Shown here: positions 21,402 through 32,441 of the stretch, one piece after another
Numbering within the stretch: position 1 is the first letter of the stretch
How the letters are laid out: every line of letters begins with the position of its first letter
Program-made: the position numbers and the translations under genes
The notes under the pieces: generated by a model
Databases searched by the model: none
What the model was told of the DNA's origin: nothing
The model's input: only the letters and a program-made list of their open reading frames with translations
DNA from: Caenorhabditis remanei
Taxonomy: Eukaryota; Nematoda; Chromadorea; Rhabditida; Rhabditidae
Assembly: GCF_010183535.1 (NCBI RefSeq)
Contig: NC_071331.1
Coordinates: forward strand, 9,734,001 to 9,798,000
DNA: 64,000 nt
Direction of reading: 5' to 3'

Positions 21402-24248
21402 ATGAAAGTGCTGAACATGTTCTTGGTTATCCTACTGTTATTGACTGGCCAAGTGTCATCGGCTAACTTCTTTGTAAGTTAACACATAGATTTATCGAGT
21501 ATGTTTAATACGATTGTAACTTTTAGACCAGTAAAATCTACTTCTTTACAACATCGTGTACCATGGACACAACTTCCACCAAAATGACTACAAAATCGAC
21601 CACTATGGCCTCGACAACTGAGAAATCTACTTCGACTACGGGTTCGGATACGACTACTGTGAGTAAAGTTATCTTGACTTGGCGTTACAATTAGAAGTTT
21701 TCTGAGATATAGCTGCCACATGGTTCAAAAACAATAATTTTCGATGAGATTTACAAATCGAAGCAATGAATAGGAATCGGAAATTATTTTTATAATGTTG
21801 TCAGGGTGGTAGAACTCGATTTTAATATTTTCGACTAGTTAGGCTTGACAAAAAGTTCTTGATTTTCATAAGGAAACGCCGGAAACTTTTTCCATGAAAC
21901 CGACACACTTTGCCGAGTCCTAACTCTGTCCCCAGCAGAATTTGGCTCACTATCTTTACTATCTTTACTAATAATATGACGCTGTAACACCTAGAAGGGT
22001 GGTGTTGAGAAGGAGGTTCAGTCGCCGTTAGGCGACGTGAACCGACTGGTCTTTACTATTAACAAACGCAAACGACTGTATGTTTGTTTGTCTGTCGCCG
22101 ATCCTACCGCCCTTCCTTCTGAACCTATTTTCGTCAAAGTAAGTCCAAAAGATCAGAAATGTTCTATTAATGATGCCCGTCTTTTTCTTTTTTCAAAATT
22201 CTTAAAATGACGTCTTCTGAGGCAGAAACACTGATAAAGCATAAGGGAATCGACAGCGGAAAAAGGGGGAGAGACGGTCAAAGCGTCGTCTCTTCTTTCC
22301 TCGCTCCGGTCGCCGTTTCTCTTGGCCGCATGGATCAGGTAGGTGCGTCGCCGCGTCCGATCTGACAAGTTAAGCAATATTGACAACAGTTAATTGGCTC
22401 GAACACATGTCAGAACGTGAAATTTTTTTTGATATCATCGGATTCAGAGAAAAAAGAGGATTCCAAACGTGTAGTCCGTTTTCGAAGTGATCCACGTCAT
22501 AAAAAGTTATGGGCCATTTTCTAAAAAAGTGACGACGTGAAGGATTTTTTGATATCATCGGATTCAGAACAAATTAAGGATTCCAAACGTGTAGTCCGTT
22601 TTTTTAATTCTACGAATATTCTTCAAACAGCTCGAATAGGTTCGAAAATTCTTCCAAACATCTGAAACCATTGTTTCGAAAATTCTTTTGAATACAAATA
22701 TTTTCAAAAAATTTTATTCGAAGGCACACACTGTCTCAAGGATCCGTTGTCAGTCTTTCAATATAGCATTGAAAAACTTTCGGTCATTGAGAAGTTTAAA
22801 AAATTTACAAGAGCATCGATTTAAGCAGAGTTGCAACGGGCCGGGCCCGGATTTTCAGTACTAAAAAAATTCAAATTTTTTTTTCGAAAATTTTCCGATT
22901 TTTTTGGAAAAAAAATTTTTAAAGGGGGACACAACTACTTCTAAACTGAGAGTTTTTGATACGAATCGATTTAGAAAGCCAGGAAAAAGATAATCTTTTT
23001 ATAGATTCATGTCTGAAAACGTGTCAAAAGCGAGTTGAGACCTCAAAATTTCAAAAATCTATGCTAGTCGTGCATTTTTTAAAGTACATTTCAGTAGAAT
23101 TTCTCTTCGTCCTACACGTGAAAGCAATATTTTCAAAAATTCTCAAGAAAAAATTCGAAAAATGAACAATTATGATTGCATTTCACGTTCAGACGAGGAG
23201 AATTTCTATTGAAATGTACTGAAAAAATGACGACGGGGAGCGATTTTTGGAATTTTGAGGTCTCATAACTCGCTTAAAACTGATTTTTTGATATTCTTGT
23301 GAAAAAATTTGGAAAATTTTCAGACAAAAAAATTATTGAAAAAAAAATTCAAGTGAAAAAAAATTCAAAAATTCAAATCCGGGCCGGCCCGGAATTTTGC
23401 AAGTATGGATTTAAGGAAACTGAGCTTTCCCGAAAATTACTTTTTCAGACTACTTATTCGACTGTTTCTCCATCTTCCTCTACCACTTTGTCGCCTTCAT
23501 CTCCATCTACTTCTACTACTCCAGTATCCTCAACCTTGTCTTCAACTTCCCCATCTGTTAGTATTTTTATATTTTCGGCAAAAAATATAACAATACGTTC
23601 AGACATCAACTACCACAACCGCGTCTTCCTCTTCCTCTTCAACCACAAATACCCCTTCCTCTACTTCATCTTCTAGAAATACTCAAACTTCGACTACTGT
23701 AACCGTGAGAAACTCAAAAAGCTGGGCTTAAGGTTATGATTATGTTTTCAGTCATCGACCGCTCCCACAACTACAACTACTTATTCTAGTGCTTCTTCTA
23801 GTTCATCTACTATCTCAACTGTTTCTCTCCCTCCAACTCCTTCTGCCTCTACTACAACTCCTATTCCATCCACCTCCGTTTCTTCTACATCTAGCGTAGT
23901 TCCTTCTTCAACAGTAATAACTTCCTACCAGTCCTCGTCCTCTTCATCATCCGTTTCACCTGCATCGTCTTCTTCCACCTCTTTGATTGATCCTTCCACC
24001 TCTACCCCTACCGTTTCTTACTCTTCTTCTACCGTCCCATCCTCTTCAACCATTGGTGTCTCCTCCACGTCTTCTACTGTTCTGTCTTCATCTACTCCTA
24101 TGATCTCTTCCACGTCTTCTACCGCTCCACATACTTCTACCAGTGTAGTTTCTTCCTCGTCGCCTGCCATTCCATCCTCTTCATCATCCGTGTCACCTAC
24201 ATCGTCTTCCGTATCAACGTCTTCAACTCCTACTACTGTTTCTTCTTC

Positions 24249-24280
<32 letters not shown>

Positions 24281-26511
24281 CTTCTTCATCTGAAACTTCT
24301 ACGTCAATGCATTCTTCATCTACTTCTCCAAAAATGACATCTCCAGTTTCGACTACAGAAGAAATCCAAACTTCAACATCCACACTGCCAGCATCTTCCT
24401 CGGTTACCTCTCAGTCAGTTCCTATTTCGACTTCTGGTAGCTCCTCCTCCACTTCTCGCTTTTCCAGCCCGAGTTTGACTAGTTCGGCTGCTACTTCTTC
24501 GACGACAGAGACCACGCTGACATCCGAATTGATTTTATCTACAAGTACTTCTATCTCGTCATCTCCTTCGTCGTCAACGGATACTACCCCTCTGACTTCA
24601 ACAACAACTACGAGCCAGAGCTCTGCAAGCTCAATTTCACCTTCCTCATCTACGGATTTCACCGCTCAGAGATCGTTAACAACACCGGTTACCAACATCC
24701 CGACTTCTACTAGTTCAACAGTGTCCTCCTCAACAACATCACCAACTGCTACATCCGAATTTGTTACAAGCGCCAGTTCTGAAACTTCTCCTTCTTCTAT
24801 GTCTGTATCGACAACGTTGTCGACAGTCACATCTGAGTCACCAAGTTCAAGTTCTGTTAGTTCCTCTTCATCGACAACACTGCTAATTAGATCTTCTACA
24901 ACATCGGATGCTACGACTGAGACAAATCCTACTAGCCCAGCTACTTCAGTTCAACCTAGTACTACCAGTTCTACTACCGTAGTCTCTACGCCATCGGCAT
25001 CATCATCTTCTTCTTCTTCTTCAACACCAGAAGCGGTCCGTAGTTCAACAACTGGAAGTTCGTCTAGCAGTTTGTCTACCAGTTCAAAGCCAACGTCAAC
25101 TTTGTCCACTTCGACATCAGAATCGGTGAGCTTCTTTAATTGTTTAAAAAACTATTTTCTGTACTTTTTTCCAGTCATCACTAGTTCCAAGTTCCGTTCC
25201 CACGTCTTCATCGTCGTCGTCAACTACCGTAACAACATCTAAGGCTGCTACAACTCAAACTACAACTAGCGAAGAACCTGCTATCAGATCAAGCACTGCT
25301 TCTTTGACCACTTCACAGGCACCAACTTTGTCATATCCTAATGCAACTATAGTTGGTTTCATTAAGTCTAACTAAAATCTTCACGCGTATTTTTTCAGAC
25401 TCCGTCACCTTTCATATCCTCATCTGATTCACTGAAAACCACCACTTTGTCCGGAACAAAAACTTCCACCACAGTAAGATATACTTTCCAGATCTGAAAT
25501 TATTAACATGCAATATTTCAGATCAAACCAATTGTTGAAGTGACTCATGTATTCGAGCCAACTCTAAACTATGGAACTTCTACTGTTGACGTGAGATTGA
25601 AAATGAGAATTTGAAGAAAAAAAAGTTTAAATTTAGACAATTGGCTCAGAATTTGATGAATATGAGAAGGAGGTCCAAATCATCAAGGGAGGCCAGAAAT
25701 GTGGAGCTAACCGGGCTATAACTGCAATCAGCTACAAAACCACATACGTGAGTTGTTAAAAAACCAAACTTGTCAAATTTCGGCTAGGCTTCGATAAAAG
25801 GAACCTATTTTTGACCGATTTTTTTGAATTTTTCAACGATTTTCTATCAAAAAATCCAATTTCTTGATTCATAACTAGCTTTTGATTAAATTTTGAAGAA
25901 TAGTCAAAAAATTCAACATTTTTGGAAAAAATTTCAAAAATTTCAAAAATTGGTTCAAAATTTAATTTTAAAAATTTGAATTTCAAATCCCGGGCTGAGA
26001 AAAATTCCAAATTTCCGACCGGTGACAACTTTGAAAAAAAACCATATCCTAAAAAACTAGGGATTTGCGTTCTTCTCTTTCATAATGGTTTTTCAGATTC
26101 CCGGTGTCTGCCTTTCAGCACCTTACACGGGACAAGCCGTTGCTATCTATCGTGAAAGACAGTTGAAAGATTTGAAACTGACCAAGATTATGGATTATGA
26201 ATCCATCTTCCTTCTCACCCACAGAGAATGGTTAGCGTATGGGGATCCATACACTGCCCTTCTCCCTGGACTCGATATATTTGTGGTAACCCACTCAAAA
26301 AACACCGTAAACTAGTTTACCGGAAAATCATTGTAAATAAACGATTTCATTTCAGCAAGTCGCTATATTGAATGCCTCCAAGTTCAACTCGAGCTCTTTG
26401 CCATTCAAATATGAAGATATAAATGAAATCTTCTATGGGATGTGCTGGAACGTGGAAAAGTATGATAATGGAATGTTTGTGAAGAAAGTTGTGAAGAGCA
26501 AGCTCACTTGA
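21402..26511 (+). CDS. secreted Ser/Thr-rich mucin-like protein with C-terminal domain
   Basis: Eleven phase-0 exons: 21402-21473, 21527-21658, 23449-23556, 23603-23698, 23752-25125, 25175-25351, 25399-25473, 25522-25590, 25637-25747, 26097-26285, 26356-26511, giving 852 residues. A signal peptide (MKVLNMFLVILLLLTG) is followed by TSKIYFFTTSCTMDTT. Residues about 37-620 are almost entirely Ser/Thr with Pro/Val, a dense O-glycosylation target. A C-terminal domain of about 190 residues follows, with Cys in GGQKCGANRAI, PGVCLSAPYT and YGMCWNVEKYD. The same architecture and domain occur in the two palindrome genes. A surface-coat or secreted mucin role is inferred. The 1.8 kb intron 2 is filled with transposons. 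A (TCT)n run at 24240-24288 encodes poly-Ser and is likely length-variable. Confidence 0.88.
21962..22049 (+). mobile_element. mini-Helitron (ends only), in intron 2 of the mucin-like gene
   Basis: It begins TCTTTACTAATAATATGACG and ends with the same roughly 70-bp tail as the large Helitron (hairpin GTCGCC-GTTA-GGCGAC, then CTGG at 22046-22049). It is only 88 bp, so it consists of both termini with no cargo. Another TCTTTACT lies directly before it (21953) and after it (22050). Confidence 0.8.
22050..22380 (+). mobile_element. second Helitron 5' end, 3' end not found
   Basis: TCTTTACTATTAACAAACG followed by GTTTGTCTGTCGCCGATCC parallels the 5' end of the 17928 Helitron (GTCCGTTTATTTGTCGCCGA). 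A GATGCCCG...CTTTTTCTTTT block is likewise shared. No CTRR with hairpin was seen downstream, so this is a Helitron fragment or one with a diverged tail. The end coordinate is approximate. Confidence 0.55.
22831..23402. mobile_element. foldback element with GGCCCGG-rich ends, in intron 2
   Basis: The ends read TTGCAACGGGCCGGGCCCGG and, inverted at the right, CCGGGCCGGCCCGGAATTTT followed by GCAA. The interior also folds back: AGTTGAGACCTCAAAATTTC near 23035 pairs with GGTCTCATAACTCG near 23260, and the ACACGTGAAA and TTTCACGTTC regions pair. It is a non-coding element within the intron. A related GGCCC-rich tract lies at 63740-63870. Confidence 0.75.
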
Positions 26512-26536
26512 AGATTGGCTTGGAAAATTCCGTTTA

Positions 26537-26761
26537 CCGTAAAACCTGTAATATAATAGAGGCGCACCCGGTAGCCAGAGTTTGGAACATCCTATCTCGA
26601 CTGTGTTTAAAGATATGAAAACTGTTTCAACTAAAAAAAATATTCTATGAATATTAAGCTACATTTTGTCAGTTAACAACTTTTTGATATTTCTTTTGGG
26701 AACCGAGATATACCGCTGCGAATAGGCACCGCGAGGTGCGCCTCTATTACAGGTTTTACGG
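26537..26761. mobile_element. TA-flanked MITE in the 3' flank of the mucin-like gene
   Basis: The inverted ends CCGTAAAACCTGTAAT then ATAGAGGCGCACC recur inverted at the right (GGTGCGCCTCTATTACAGG...). TA dinucleotides flank both ends (26535-26536, 26762-26763), the signature of Tc1/mariner-type insertion. It is 225 bp long and starts 25 bases after the stop codon, so it probably lies in the gene's 3' UTR or terminator. The AATAAATCC at about 26781 beyond it is a candidate polyadenylation signal. Confidence 0.85.
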
Positions 26762-26763
26762 TA

Positions 26764-28369
26764 CATTACGTTGAAAATTCCAATAAATCCAACTTGTTGA
26801 TAATTGAACGAAATTCTTTGACAGCGCAAAAAGACTGTGAAACTTCTGCACAAACTCTACATTTCTTCTGGTTGAGAACTTTGAAAGTCTCTTTTTTTCA
26901 GTTGTCAAAAAGATAAATTGGCAAAGTCTCTCTTGAGACAGTAACAAGCAATATGAGGAGGGAAACGTGACGAAAGAGAAACCGTGGAGAAAAAATGAAA
27001 TAGAAGGCGATGAAGGAGAATTCATGTTGTTTCTGTGGAGTTAGGTATGCTGACAAAGATTTTAAGACGAGGCAAACGACGAGAGCAACAAGTTCGTGAA
27101 GGAAAAAGAAAACTACGTACATAATTAGTAGTTTATTCTCAAATTGTTTCGAGAAATATGGAGTTCCGGGAAAAGTGCGTAACTAGAGATAAGAATGTTG
27201 CTGGCTGTTCTGCTGAATATTTTCCTGGAGTAAGTTTTGAAAATTAAATCAAGTAGCTCAGAGAGCAGTGATGTTTTTCAACAGTTTCAGGAATGTTGAA
27301 CGTGCAAGTAATTTAAAAACTCGATTTGGTAGTGAAGAACTTCGAATTGAAAAAATATTTTTATCGACTTGGAATTCAGAAATTCTGGAATAAAAACTGG
27401 AATTTAAAAACAACTGGAACGGGTGTGAACTTATAAATTTTTGTTAAAAGAGTTCGAACAAGTTACACTTCAATTATTTTACGTAACAGTTCATTGAAAA
27501 CTGAGTATATATGTCATCATATTGACAGTCTAAAAAAATTCATGCGAAAATACTTTCTTGAAACTGTAAATACAATTTAATTGTATAATGGGCTAAAACT
27601 TTGGGGCGTGTCTACTTGATTATTTCTAATTCTGAAAAGCTATTGCCAAATGTATCTCGGCAGATTACACATATGATAAACAAGAAATTAAAACAAGAAA
27701 AATTGAAAAACGAGAAGTAAAGCCAAACTACAACGATTCCAAACTTGCGACCCTCTGTGGTTTCTCTTGTGAAAAAGCAACAATATTATTTATATTATTC
27801 GCGCAAATTATTTTCAGAAATATATTTTAAGCAAGGTTAGTTGATCATTCTGTACTGCATGACCTCTCAAACTAAGTTAGGCTATGATTTCGCGTGCAAA
27901 ACCAATTCAACGTCATTAGTACCTTTTCTGAGTTGAGAGGAGAAATCACTTTCAGGCATGAATACTGAAATAATAAGTTGTGAACAATGGGAAAAATAGA
28001 AACGAGTTCAGACAGGTACACCAGTGTACCTGTCTGAAAAAAGGCTTGCAAGGCCTAACTGTCTGAAAAAAGGCCTGCAAGGCCTACCTAAAAAAGTCCT
28101 GTAATTCATCATACCCCTGTTCATAATTCCCAAGTAAGTACCTCACCTGTGCACCTGTTTTTACCTACCTCTTTACCGTACACCTCTTTACCGTAAGCCT
28201 AGTTACCCGTACACCTGTATACCGTACGTCTACCTATTTGGAAAAAATTGTCTTCTGATGTTTTCTAACCCGGGAGGATTCAAACCCGCGTCTACCGTGA
28301 GAAAACCCACAGCCCGGATAAGTATAGACCTCACGCAGCGTAACTGACCGTGTCTAACCGGAACCGACA
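26764..28369. other. intergenic between the mucin-like gene and the palindrome
   Basis: No supported gene. Contains a perfect short palindrome (CAGACAGGTACAC / GTGTACCTGTCTG, about 28008-28036), two tandem CTGTCTGAAAAAAGGC units after it, and a run of CCGTACACCT-like units (28180-28230). These look like transposon debris. Confidence 0.55.
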
Positions 28370-28726
28370 CAGATAAGAATGGTGGGGGAAGTCAAAACAA
28401 GTACGTCCCAGTCGGTGTCTGGAGGAGAAGAATGATGATAGGGATGGGTAATTGGGAGAAAGAGAAAGTTTTGGGATAAAAATCAAAGTGACAATACAGG
28501 CAATTAGGAACTGACATTTCGTGTGGGTCAGAAATTGTGTTTAGATATTGTAACTGTAAAAGTTATGTTACGGAATGAAACACTCCTCCAACTGTGAAGA
28601 TTTTGTAAGTTTACTTTTTGATGGGAATGTGGGAAAGCGATACAAAATCACTTAATAGTAAGTCAAGCTCAAAAATAATATTTTACAATGCATGTGTAAC
28701 AGTAAAATTTTTTATGCAAACAAAGC

Positions 28727-28730
28727 GCAT
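28727..28730. other. target-site duplication (GCAT), left
   Basis: The 4-bp GCAT directly outside the LTR at 28731 is repeated at 32442-32445. The unfilled right-arm sequence (61943-61946, ATGC on that strand) has it once. Confidence 0.85.
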
Positions 28731-29247
28731 AGTAATAAGAATTACAAATTCTCGAGAGAACTTGCAACACTTATTAGCTAAAATGACGAGAAACACACAA
28801 GAACGCAAGAGGAATCACGAATTTCACACAACGGAACAAAATTAGCGAGAAAATCAATATAATTTATATCAAAACCACGTTTTGATATAAACTAAACCCT
28901 GAAACGCGCAAGAAACACACAAAACACCCTTTTTGAGGAATAAACTATTTATTCCAAGCCCAACTGACTAAAATGCACTAAAATCACAAGAAAACTATAA
29001 AACTGGTCTAAAAACCAAAGAGAGAGGTAAAAATACTAACGAGAATAACGGAGCACCTAACGTGCCTCCGCCAGCGCCCAAGAGTGCCGAAAATCTCCAT
29101 TTTGAAAGCGAAATTGACAAAATAGCTGCGAGAAATGCGCGCGCGCCCGTAGTCAAACGCGGCACACAGTGACATACGGAGTGAGTCTAGAAACTCAAGC
29201 GACTTTAAAGAATTGTTTAGAAGAACACACGGTGCCAACCGTACATC
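28731..29247 (-). repeat. 3' LTR
   Basis: 517 bp. It differs from the 5' LTR by one substitution (ACGTGCC versus ACATGCC in the plus reading), a one-base deletion (CCGTAGTC versus CCGTAGGTC) and an AG insertion (TTAGAGAAG versus TTAGAAG). Two mirror-like signals stand out: a hairpin built on TTATATCAAAAC / GTTTTGATATAA, and a sense-strand GGAATAAATAG that may serve as the polyadenylation signal. Confidence 0.9.
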
Positions 29248-29260
29248 TCCCTTCTTTTCG
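29248..29260 (-). promoter_or_regulatory. polypurine tract
   Basis: On the sense strand AAAAGAAGGGAGA lies directly against the TG of the 3' LTR. This is the expected plus-strand primer for LTR reverse transcription, and its position fixes the orientation of the element. Confidence 0.88.
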
Positions 29261-29502
29261 AGTCCCTCCTGACACAGTGCTTTCTCGAATGAAGTGCTAT
29301 GTGAATGTCAGATGAAGGCATGGAGGCATTCTTACATAATAAGGGGATGAAATGGGTAAGAATGATAAAAGACATAATCTACTGGGGAACATAAAACTCA
29401 AGAAATAATGACCTAAACTCAGAAGGGTGGGGATTCTTAAAGACTAATATAAGATAAAACTTTGAAAAGATAAAACGAAAATTATTAATCATGGTCGATC
29501 TA

Positions 29503-31239
29503 TCAACAGCTGACGAGAGTCCTCGCTGTAGACTGAAATTGCACGACATGACGACATCCGACTAGGTTTCCATGATGACCATACTGTAGAATACGTGACA
29601 TCGGAGGGTCCTTACGAGGTCGATGCTCCTCCTTCGTACGTCTCCATGTGTTATTGACCATCATACCACAATGTGGAGGATCCTTCCGAGGACGAGGTTC
29701 TTCCTTGACTCTTCCGTTTTTGGTGTCACTCCAATTCAACAATCCTGATTGAGGTGGATCTTTCCGAGGACGTGGCTCCTCTTCCACTCGCTTCGACTTG
29801 GTTTCACCACACGTCGAATGATCCGAAATGCTTTGGTGTGAAAGAATGACATTCTGATCACAAGCAACAGTAACTGAGAAATCATTAGGGATACTCTCAT
29901 TTTTGAAATAAGTCATCGAAAGACTAGGCGGATCCGTTCTAGGACGGGGTTCCTCACGCTTTCGACGTTTGGTTTTCCTCTGAAAAACAACGCCACAGGC
30001 GCCATCTCCCTTTTTTTTAAGTCCGGGCTCTCCGAGATTGGGAATTTTGAAATCAGAAGAATCGTTCTTTCTCACAACATTTTCTGTGTTCTTTCCTGGT
30101 AACTTTGGCTGTTTGGTATGATGAGAAGTGAGAAGGCTACTTTTAGAATTCAGTGGGGGACCTGGACATGTCACAGTGTCTTCAGCTTTCTGGTCCACTT
30201 TCTTTCTCTTCGCCTCATCTTTATAACTATCACAATCCATACTACTGTCACTTCTTGCCTTGTAATCATGCTTCGTGTTTTCCACTACAAGCATATTCTT
30301 GAGCAACTGCATTGACTCTTTTTCACGTACAGTATCCTGAACATAACGTTCCTCTTGATCTTTTACCAGATCCACATTACTATCAATCACATCAGAAACT
30401 ACTTTCTGCTGGACACTTTGCTCATTTGTTTCATACTGTGTAAACGTGACAGATCTCTGGGCCTTCCCAGGTGTTTGATCTCCACTACACAACTTGTCAT
30501 CAGAAGTATTGGCCTCTGTGCACCTATCGGTCACACCAATATTCTCATCCTTCTTGTATGTGTTTTCTGTGGAGGAGTTCTGAATCTCGTCAGCCTTACT
30601 CTCCCCACAACACGACACCTTATTGGACTTCATAACAAAAATCTCCTTGACATTACCAGCTTTCCTAGACACCCTGTCTTCACTGTAATCCAATTCATTT
30701 TCAAAAACAATCTTAGCAATACCTTGCCCTTCACACAGACTTTTACTTTCCTTTCTGTAATCAATCAGTTTGTTTTCTGATTCATTATCATTTGAACACT
30801 TTGTTTCAGTTTTCACTGTAACTTTCTCAACATTACTGTTCGAGATATGCAATTTCTCAACGTGTTGCTTTTCAGTTAGACCATATTTCAAGACAAGTTT
30901 TTTCAAAGCAACCAATTCCCTCAACCGATCACCTTCCTTTTCCACTAGTGTTGTCCTATGTCTGATCATGACATTATCCCATTCAAGATCCCTTTTTTCT
31001 GCCATCAAACTTTCATACGCATTCATCACAGGTTTCAGAATTCTTGCAATAGTACTCGCAGAGCACCTTGTATACTTTTTGAAATTCTCAATTGTTTTAT
31101 TGATAATCTTATCATAATTCAACCTTCTTTCAATTCCTTTCTGTTTCACCTTTTCATACTCTTCCACAAGAGCAGGACTCAACCCCTCTGAACTCTCCGG
31201 GAAGACAACTGTTTTCTTTGGATCCTCATCGAAAACCAT
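29503..31239 (-). CDS. single ORF of the LTR element, 578 residues, unknown function
   Basis: An uninterrupted frame that starts MVFDEDPKKTVVFPESSEG. The N-terminal part (about residues 20-125) is predicted helical and charged (LVEEYEKVKQKGIERRLNYD, LMAEKRDLEWDN). The middle is Lys/Glu/Ser/Asn-rich and probably disordered. The C-terminal third carries four spaced copies of a EEPRPRKDPP motif near residues 428, 485, 511 and 535, separated by 15-50 residues. It has no zinc knuckle, no D-T/S-G protease and no polymerase motifs. By position it would be a Gag-like or captured protein. The basic KTKRRKREEPRPR region could bind nucleic acid. The function is not known. Confidence 0.75.
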   Translation of the reverse strand: MVFDEDPKKTVVFPESSEGLSPALVEEYEKVKQKGIERRLNYDKIINKTIENFKKYTRCSASTIARILKPVMNAYESLMAEKRDLEWDNVMIRHRTTLVEKEGDRLRELVALKKLVLKYGLTEKQHVEKLHISNSNVEKVTVKTETKCSNDNESENKLIDYRKESKSLCEGQGIAKIVFENELDYSEDRVSRKAGNVKEIFVMKSNKVSCCGESKADEIQNSSTENTYKKDENIGVTDRCTEANTSDDKLCSGDQTPGKAQRSVTFTQYETNEQSVQQKVVSDVIDSNVDLVKDQEERYVQDTVREKESMQLLKNMLVVENTKHDYKARSDSSMDCDSYKDEAKRKKVDQKAEDTVTCPGPPLNSKSSLLTSHHTKQPKLPGKNTENVVRKNDSSDFKIPNLGEPGLKKKGDGACGVVFQRKTKRRKREEPRPRTDPPSLSMTYFKNESIPNDFSVTVACDQNVILSHQSISDHSTCGETKSKRVEEEPRPRKDPPQSGLLNWSDTKNGRVKEEPRPRKDPPHCGMMVNNTWRRTKEEHRPRKDPPMSRILQYGHHGNLVGCRHVVQFQSTARTLVSC

Positions 31240-31635
31240 TTTGTAATCACTGAATGTCCTAATTAGTTATCATCTACCAATGAAAACAATCGCTGAGTAC
31301 CGTACGAGCAGACTTGAATTTCTGTGCGACAATAAATTTTCGACACGAAATCGATAATTTTGATTGGAAATTCGTGAATTTCAACAAATAACACGAAATT
31401 CTGCTCAAAATTTCAGTAATTCTCTATTGAGAGATATTAGAAATCTATGTTTTTGCTAGCAAAATTTTCTGCTGCAAAATCAATACTTTAATCTTCACTT
31501 TGTGATTTTCACACAAAAGAAGCGAATTAGCAGCGAATATTACGTCAATTTCAAGAATTATCCGTAAATTCGTTCACTTTCTACTATCTATCACCAGAAA
31601 ATCAATGATTCTGTGATCGATTTGGTATATTTCTT

Positions 31636-31860
31636 TATAAAAGAGTCAGGCGAAGTGAATTCTTTTATATCGGTACGATTATCTCTTTAGAAGAAACAGC
31701 CGTAGTGTTTTTCTTCTATTTTGTTTGTAAAGAAACCAGCCGGGGTGTATTTCTTTACTTTATTATGCTTTCTGTATAAAAGAAACAGCCGAGGTGTTTT
31801 TCTTTTATATTTTGGATACTTTCTCTAATAAAAGAAACAGCCGAAGTGTTTTTCTTTTAT
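31636..31860 (-). ncRNA. array of five tandem hairpins in the LTR element leader
   Basis: Units at about 31636-31669, 31689-31717, 31727-31758, 31775-31809 and 31828-31860 are each an A/T-rich stem around a conserved apical CAC..CGGCTG (sense). Stems differ between units but stay paired: TATAAAAGA/TCTTTTATA, AGAAGAA/TTCTTCT, GTAAAGAAA/TTTCTTTAC. In unit 5 the sense loop is C-TTCG-G, the stable UUCG tetraloop. The array lies between the primer-binding site and the ORF, so it is in the RNA leader. A packaging, dimerisation or translation signal is inferred, not shown. Confidence 0.75.
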
Positions 31861-31910
31861 ATTTGGAACGAAGAGGTCACTTTTTCTGTTTTGCAACAGA
31901 AAAACTTTTT

Positions 31911-31925
31911 GGCAATCGGCCCCCA
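31911..31925 (-). promoter_or_regulatory. primer-binding site
   Basis: Directly downstream of the 5' LTR the sense strand reads TGGGGGCCGATTGCC. The leading TGG pairs with a tRNA CCA end. The complement ends TCGGCCCCCA, which resembles a tRNA-Pro 3' end. The tRNA identity is from memory and needs checking against the species' tRNA set. Confidence 0.8.
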
Positions 31926-32441
31926 AGTAATAAGAATTACAAATTCTCGAGAGAACTTGCAACACTTATTAGCTAAAATGACGAGAAACACACAAGAACG
32001 CAAGAGGAATCACGAATTTCACACAACGGAACAAAATTAGCGAGAAAATCAATATAATTTATATCAAAACCACGTTTTGATATAAACTAAACCCTGAAAC
32101 GCGCAAGAAACACACAAAACACCCTTTTTGAGGAATAAACTATTTATTCCAAGCCCAACTGACTAAAATGCACTAAAATCACAAGAAAACTATAAAACTG
32201 GTCTAAAAACCAAAGAGAGAGGTAAAAATACTAACGAGAATAACGGAGCACCTAACATGCCTCCGCCAGCGCCCAAGAGTGCCGAAAATCTCCATTTTGA
32301 AAGCGAAATTGACAAAATAGCTGCGAGAAATGCGCGCGCGCCCGTAGGTCAAACGCGGCACACAGTGACATACGGAGTGAGTCTAGAAACTCAAGCGACT
32401 TTAAAGAATTGTTTAGAAGAACACACGGTGCCAACCGTACA
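31926..32441 (-). repeat. 5' LTR
   Basis: 516 bp, about 99% identical to the 3' LTR, implying insertion not long ago. On the sense strand it begins TGTACGGTTGGCACC, which would hold the promoter (U3), and ends ...AATTCTTATTACT directly against the primer-binding site. Confidence 0.9.

Larger units (their letters stand above)
28731..32441 (-). mobile_element. LTR retrotransposon, single-ORF, apparently non-autonomous (3711 bp)
   Basis: Two about 516-bp LTRs flank one 578-codon frame. In the sense (minus) direction the order is 5' LTR (31926-32441), primer-binding site, leader with five hairpins, ORF, polypurine tract, 3' LTR (28731-29247). The LTRs start with TG (TGTACGGTTGGCACC) but end ...TTATTACT rather than CA. 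A 4-bp GCAT duplication flanks the element, and the palindrome's other arm has the unoccupied site. No protease, reverse transcriptase, RNase H or integrase is present, so mobilisation would need enzymes from another element. Confidence 0.9.

Noticed and set aside
24018..24662. Long acidic Glu/Val-rich minus-strand frames
   Set aside because: They are the antisense of the Ser/Thr-rich exon: TCT/TCC codons read back as Glu/Gly-rich. There is no independent support. The same applies to 43313-43852 and 46120-46659.
28250..28340. tRNA-like T-arm (GGATTCAAACCCGCG on the plus strand)
   Set aside because: Only the T-loop and a GGGCTG/CCCGGG pairing resemble a tRNA. The D and anticodon arms cannot be drawn, so it is not reported as an RNA gene.
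28618..29238. 75-76-codon frames over the LTR, repeated at 31846-32434
   Set aside because: They are open frames within the LTRs, with no promoter, domain or link to the internal ORF.
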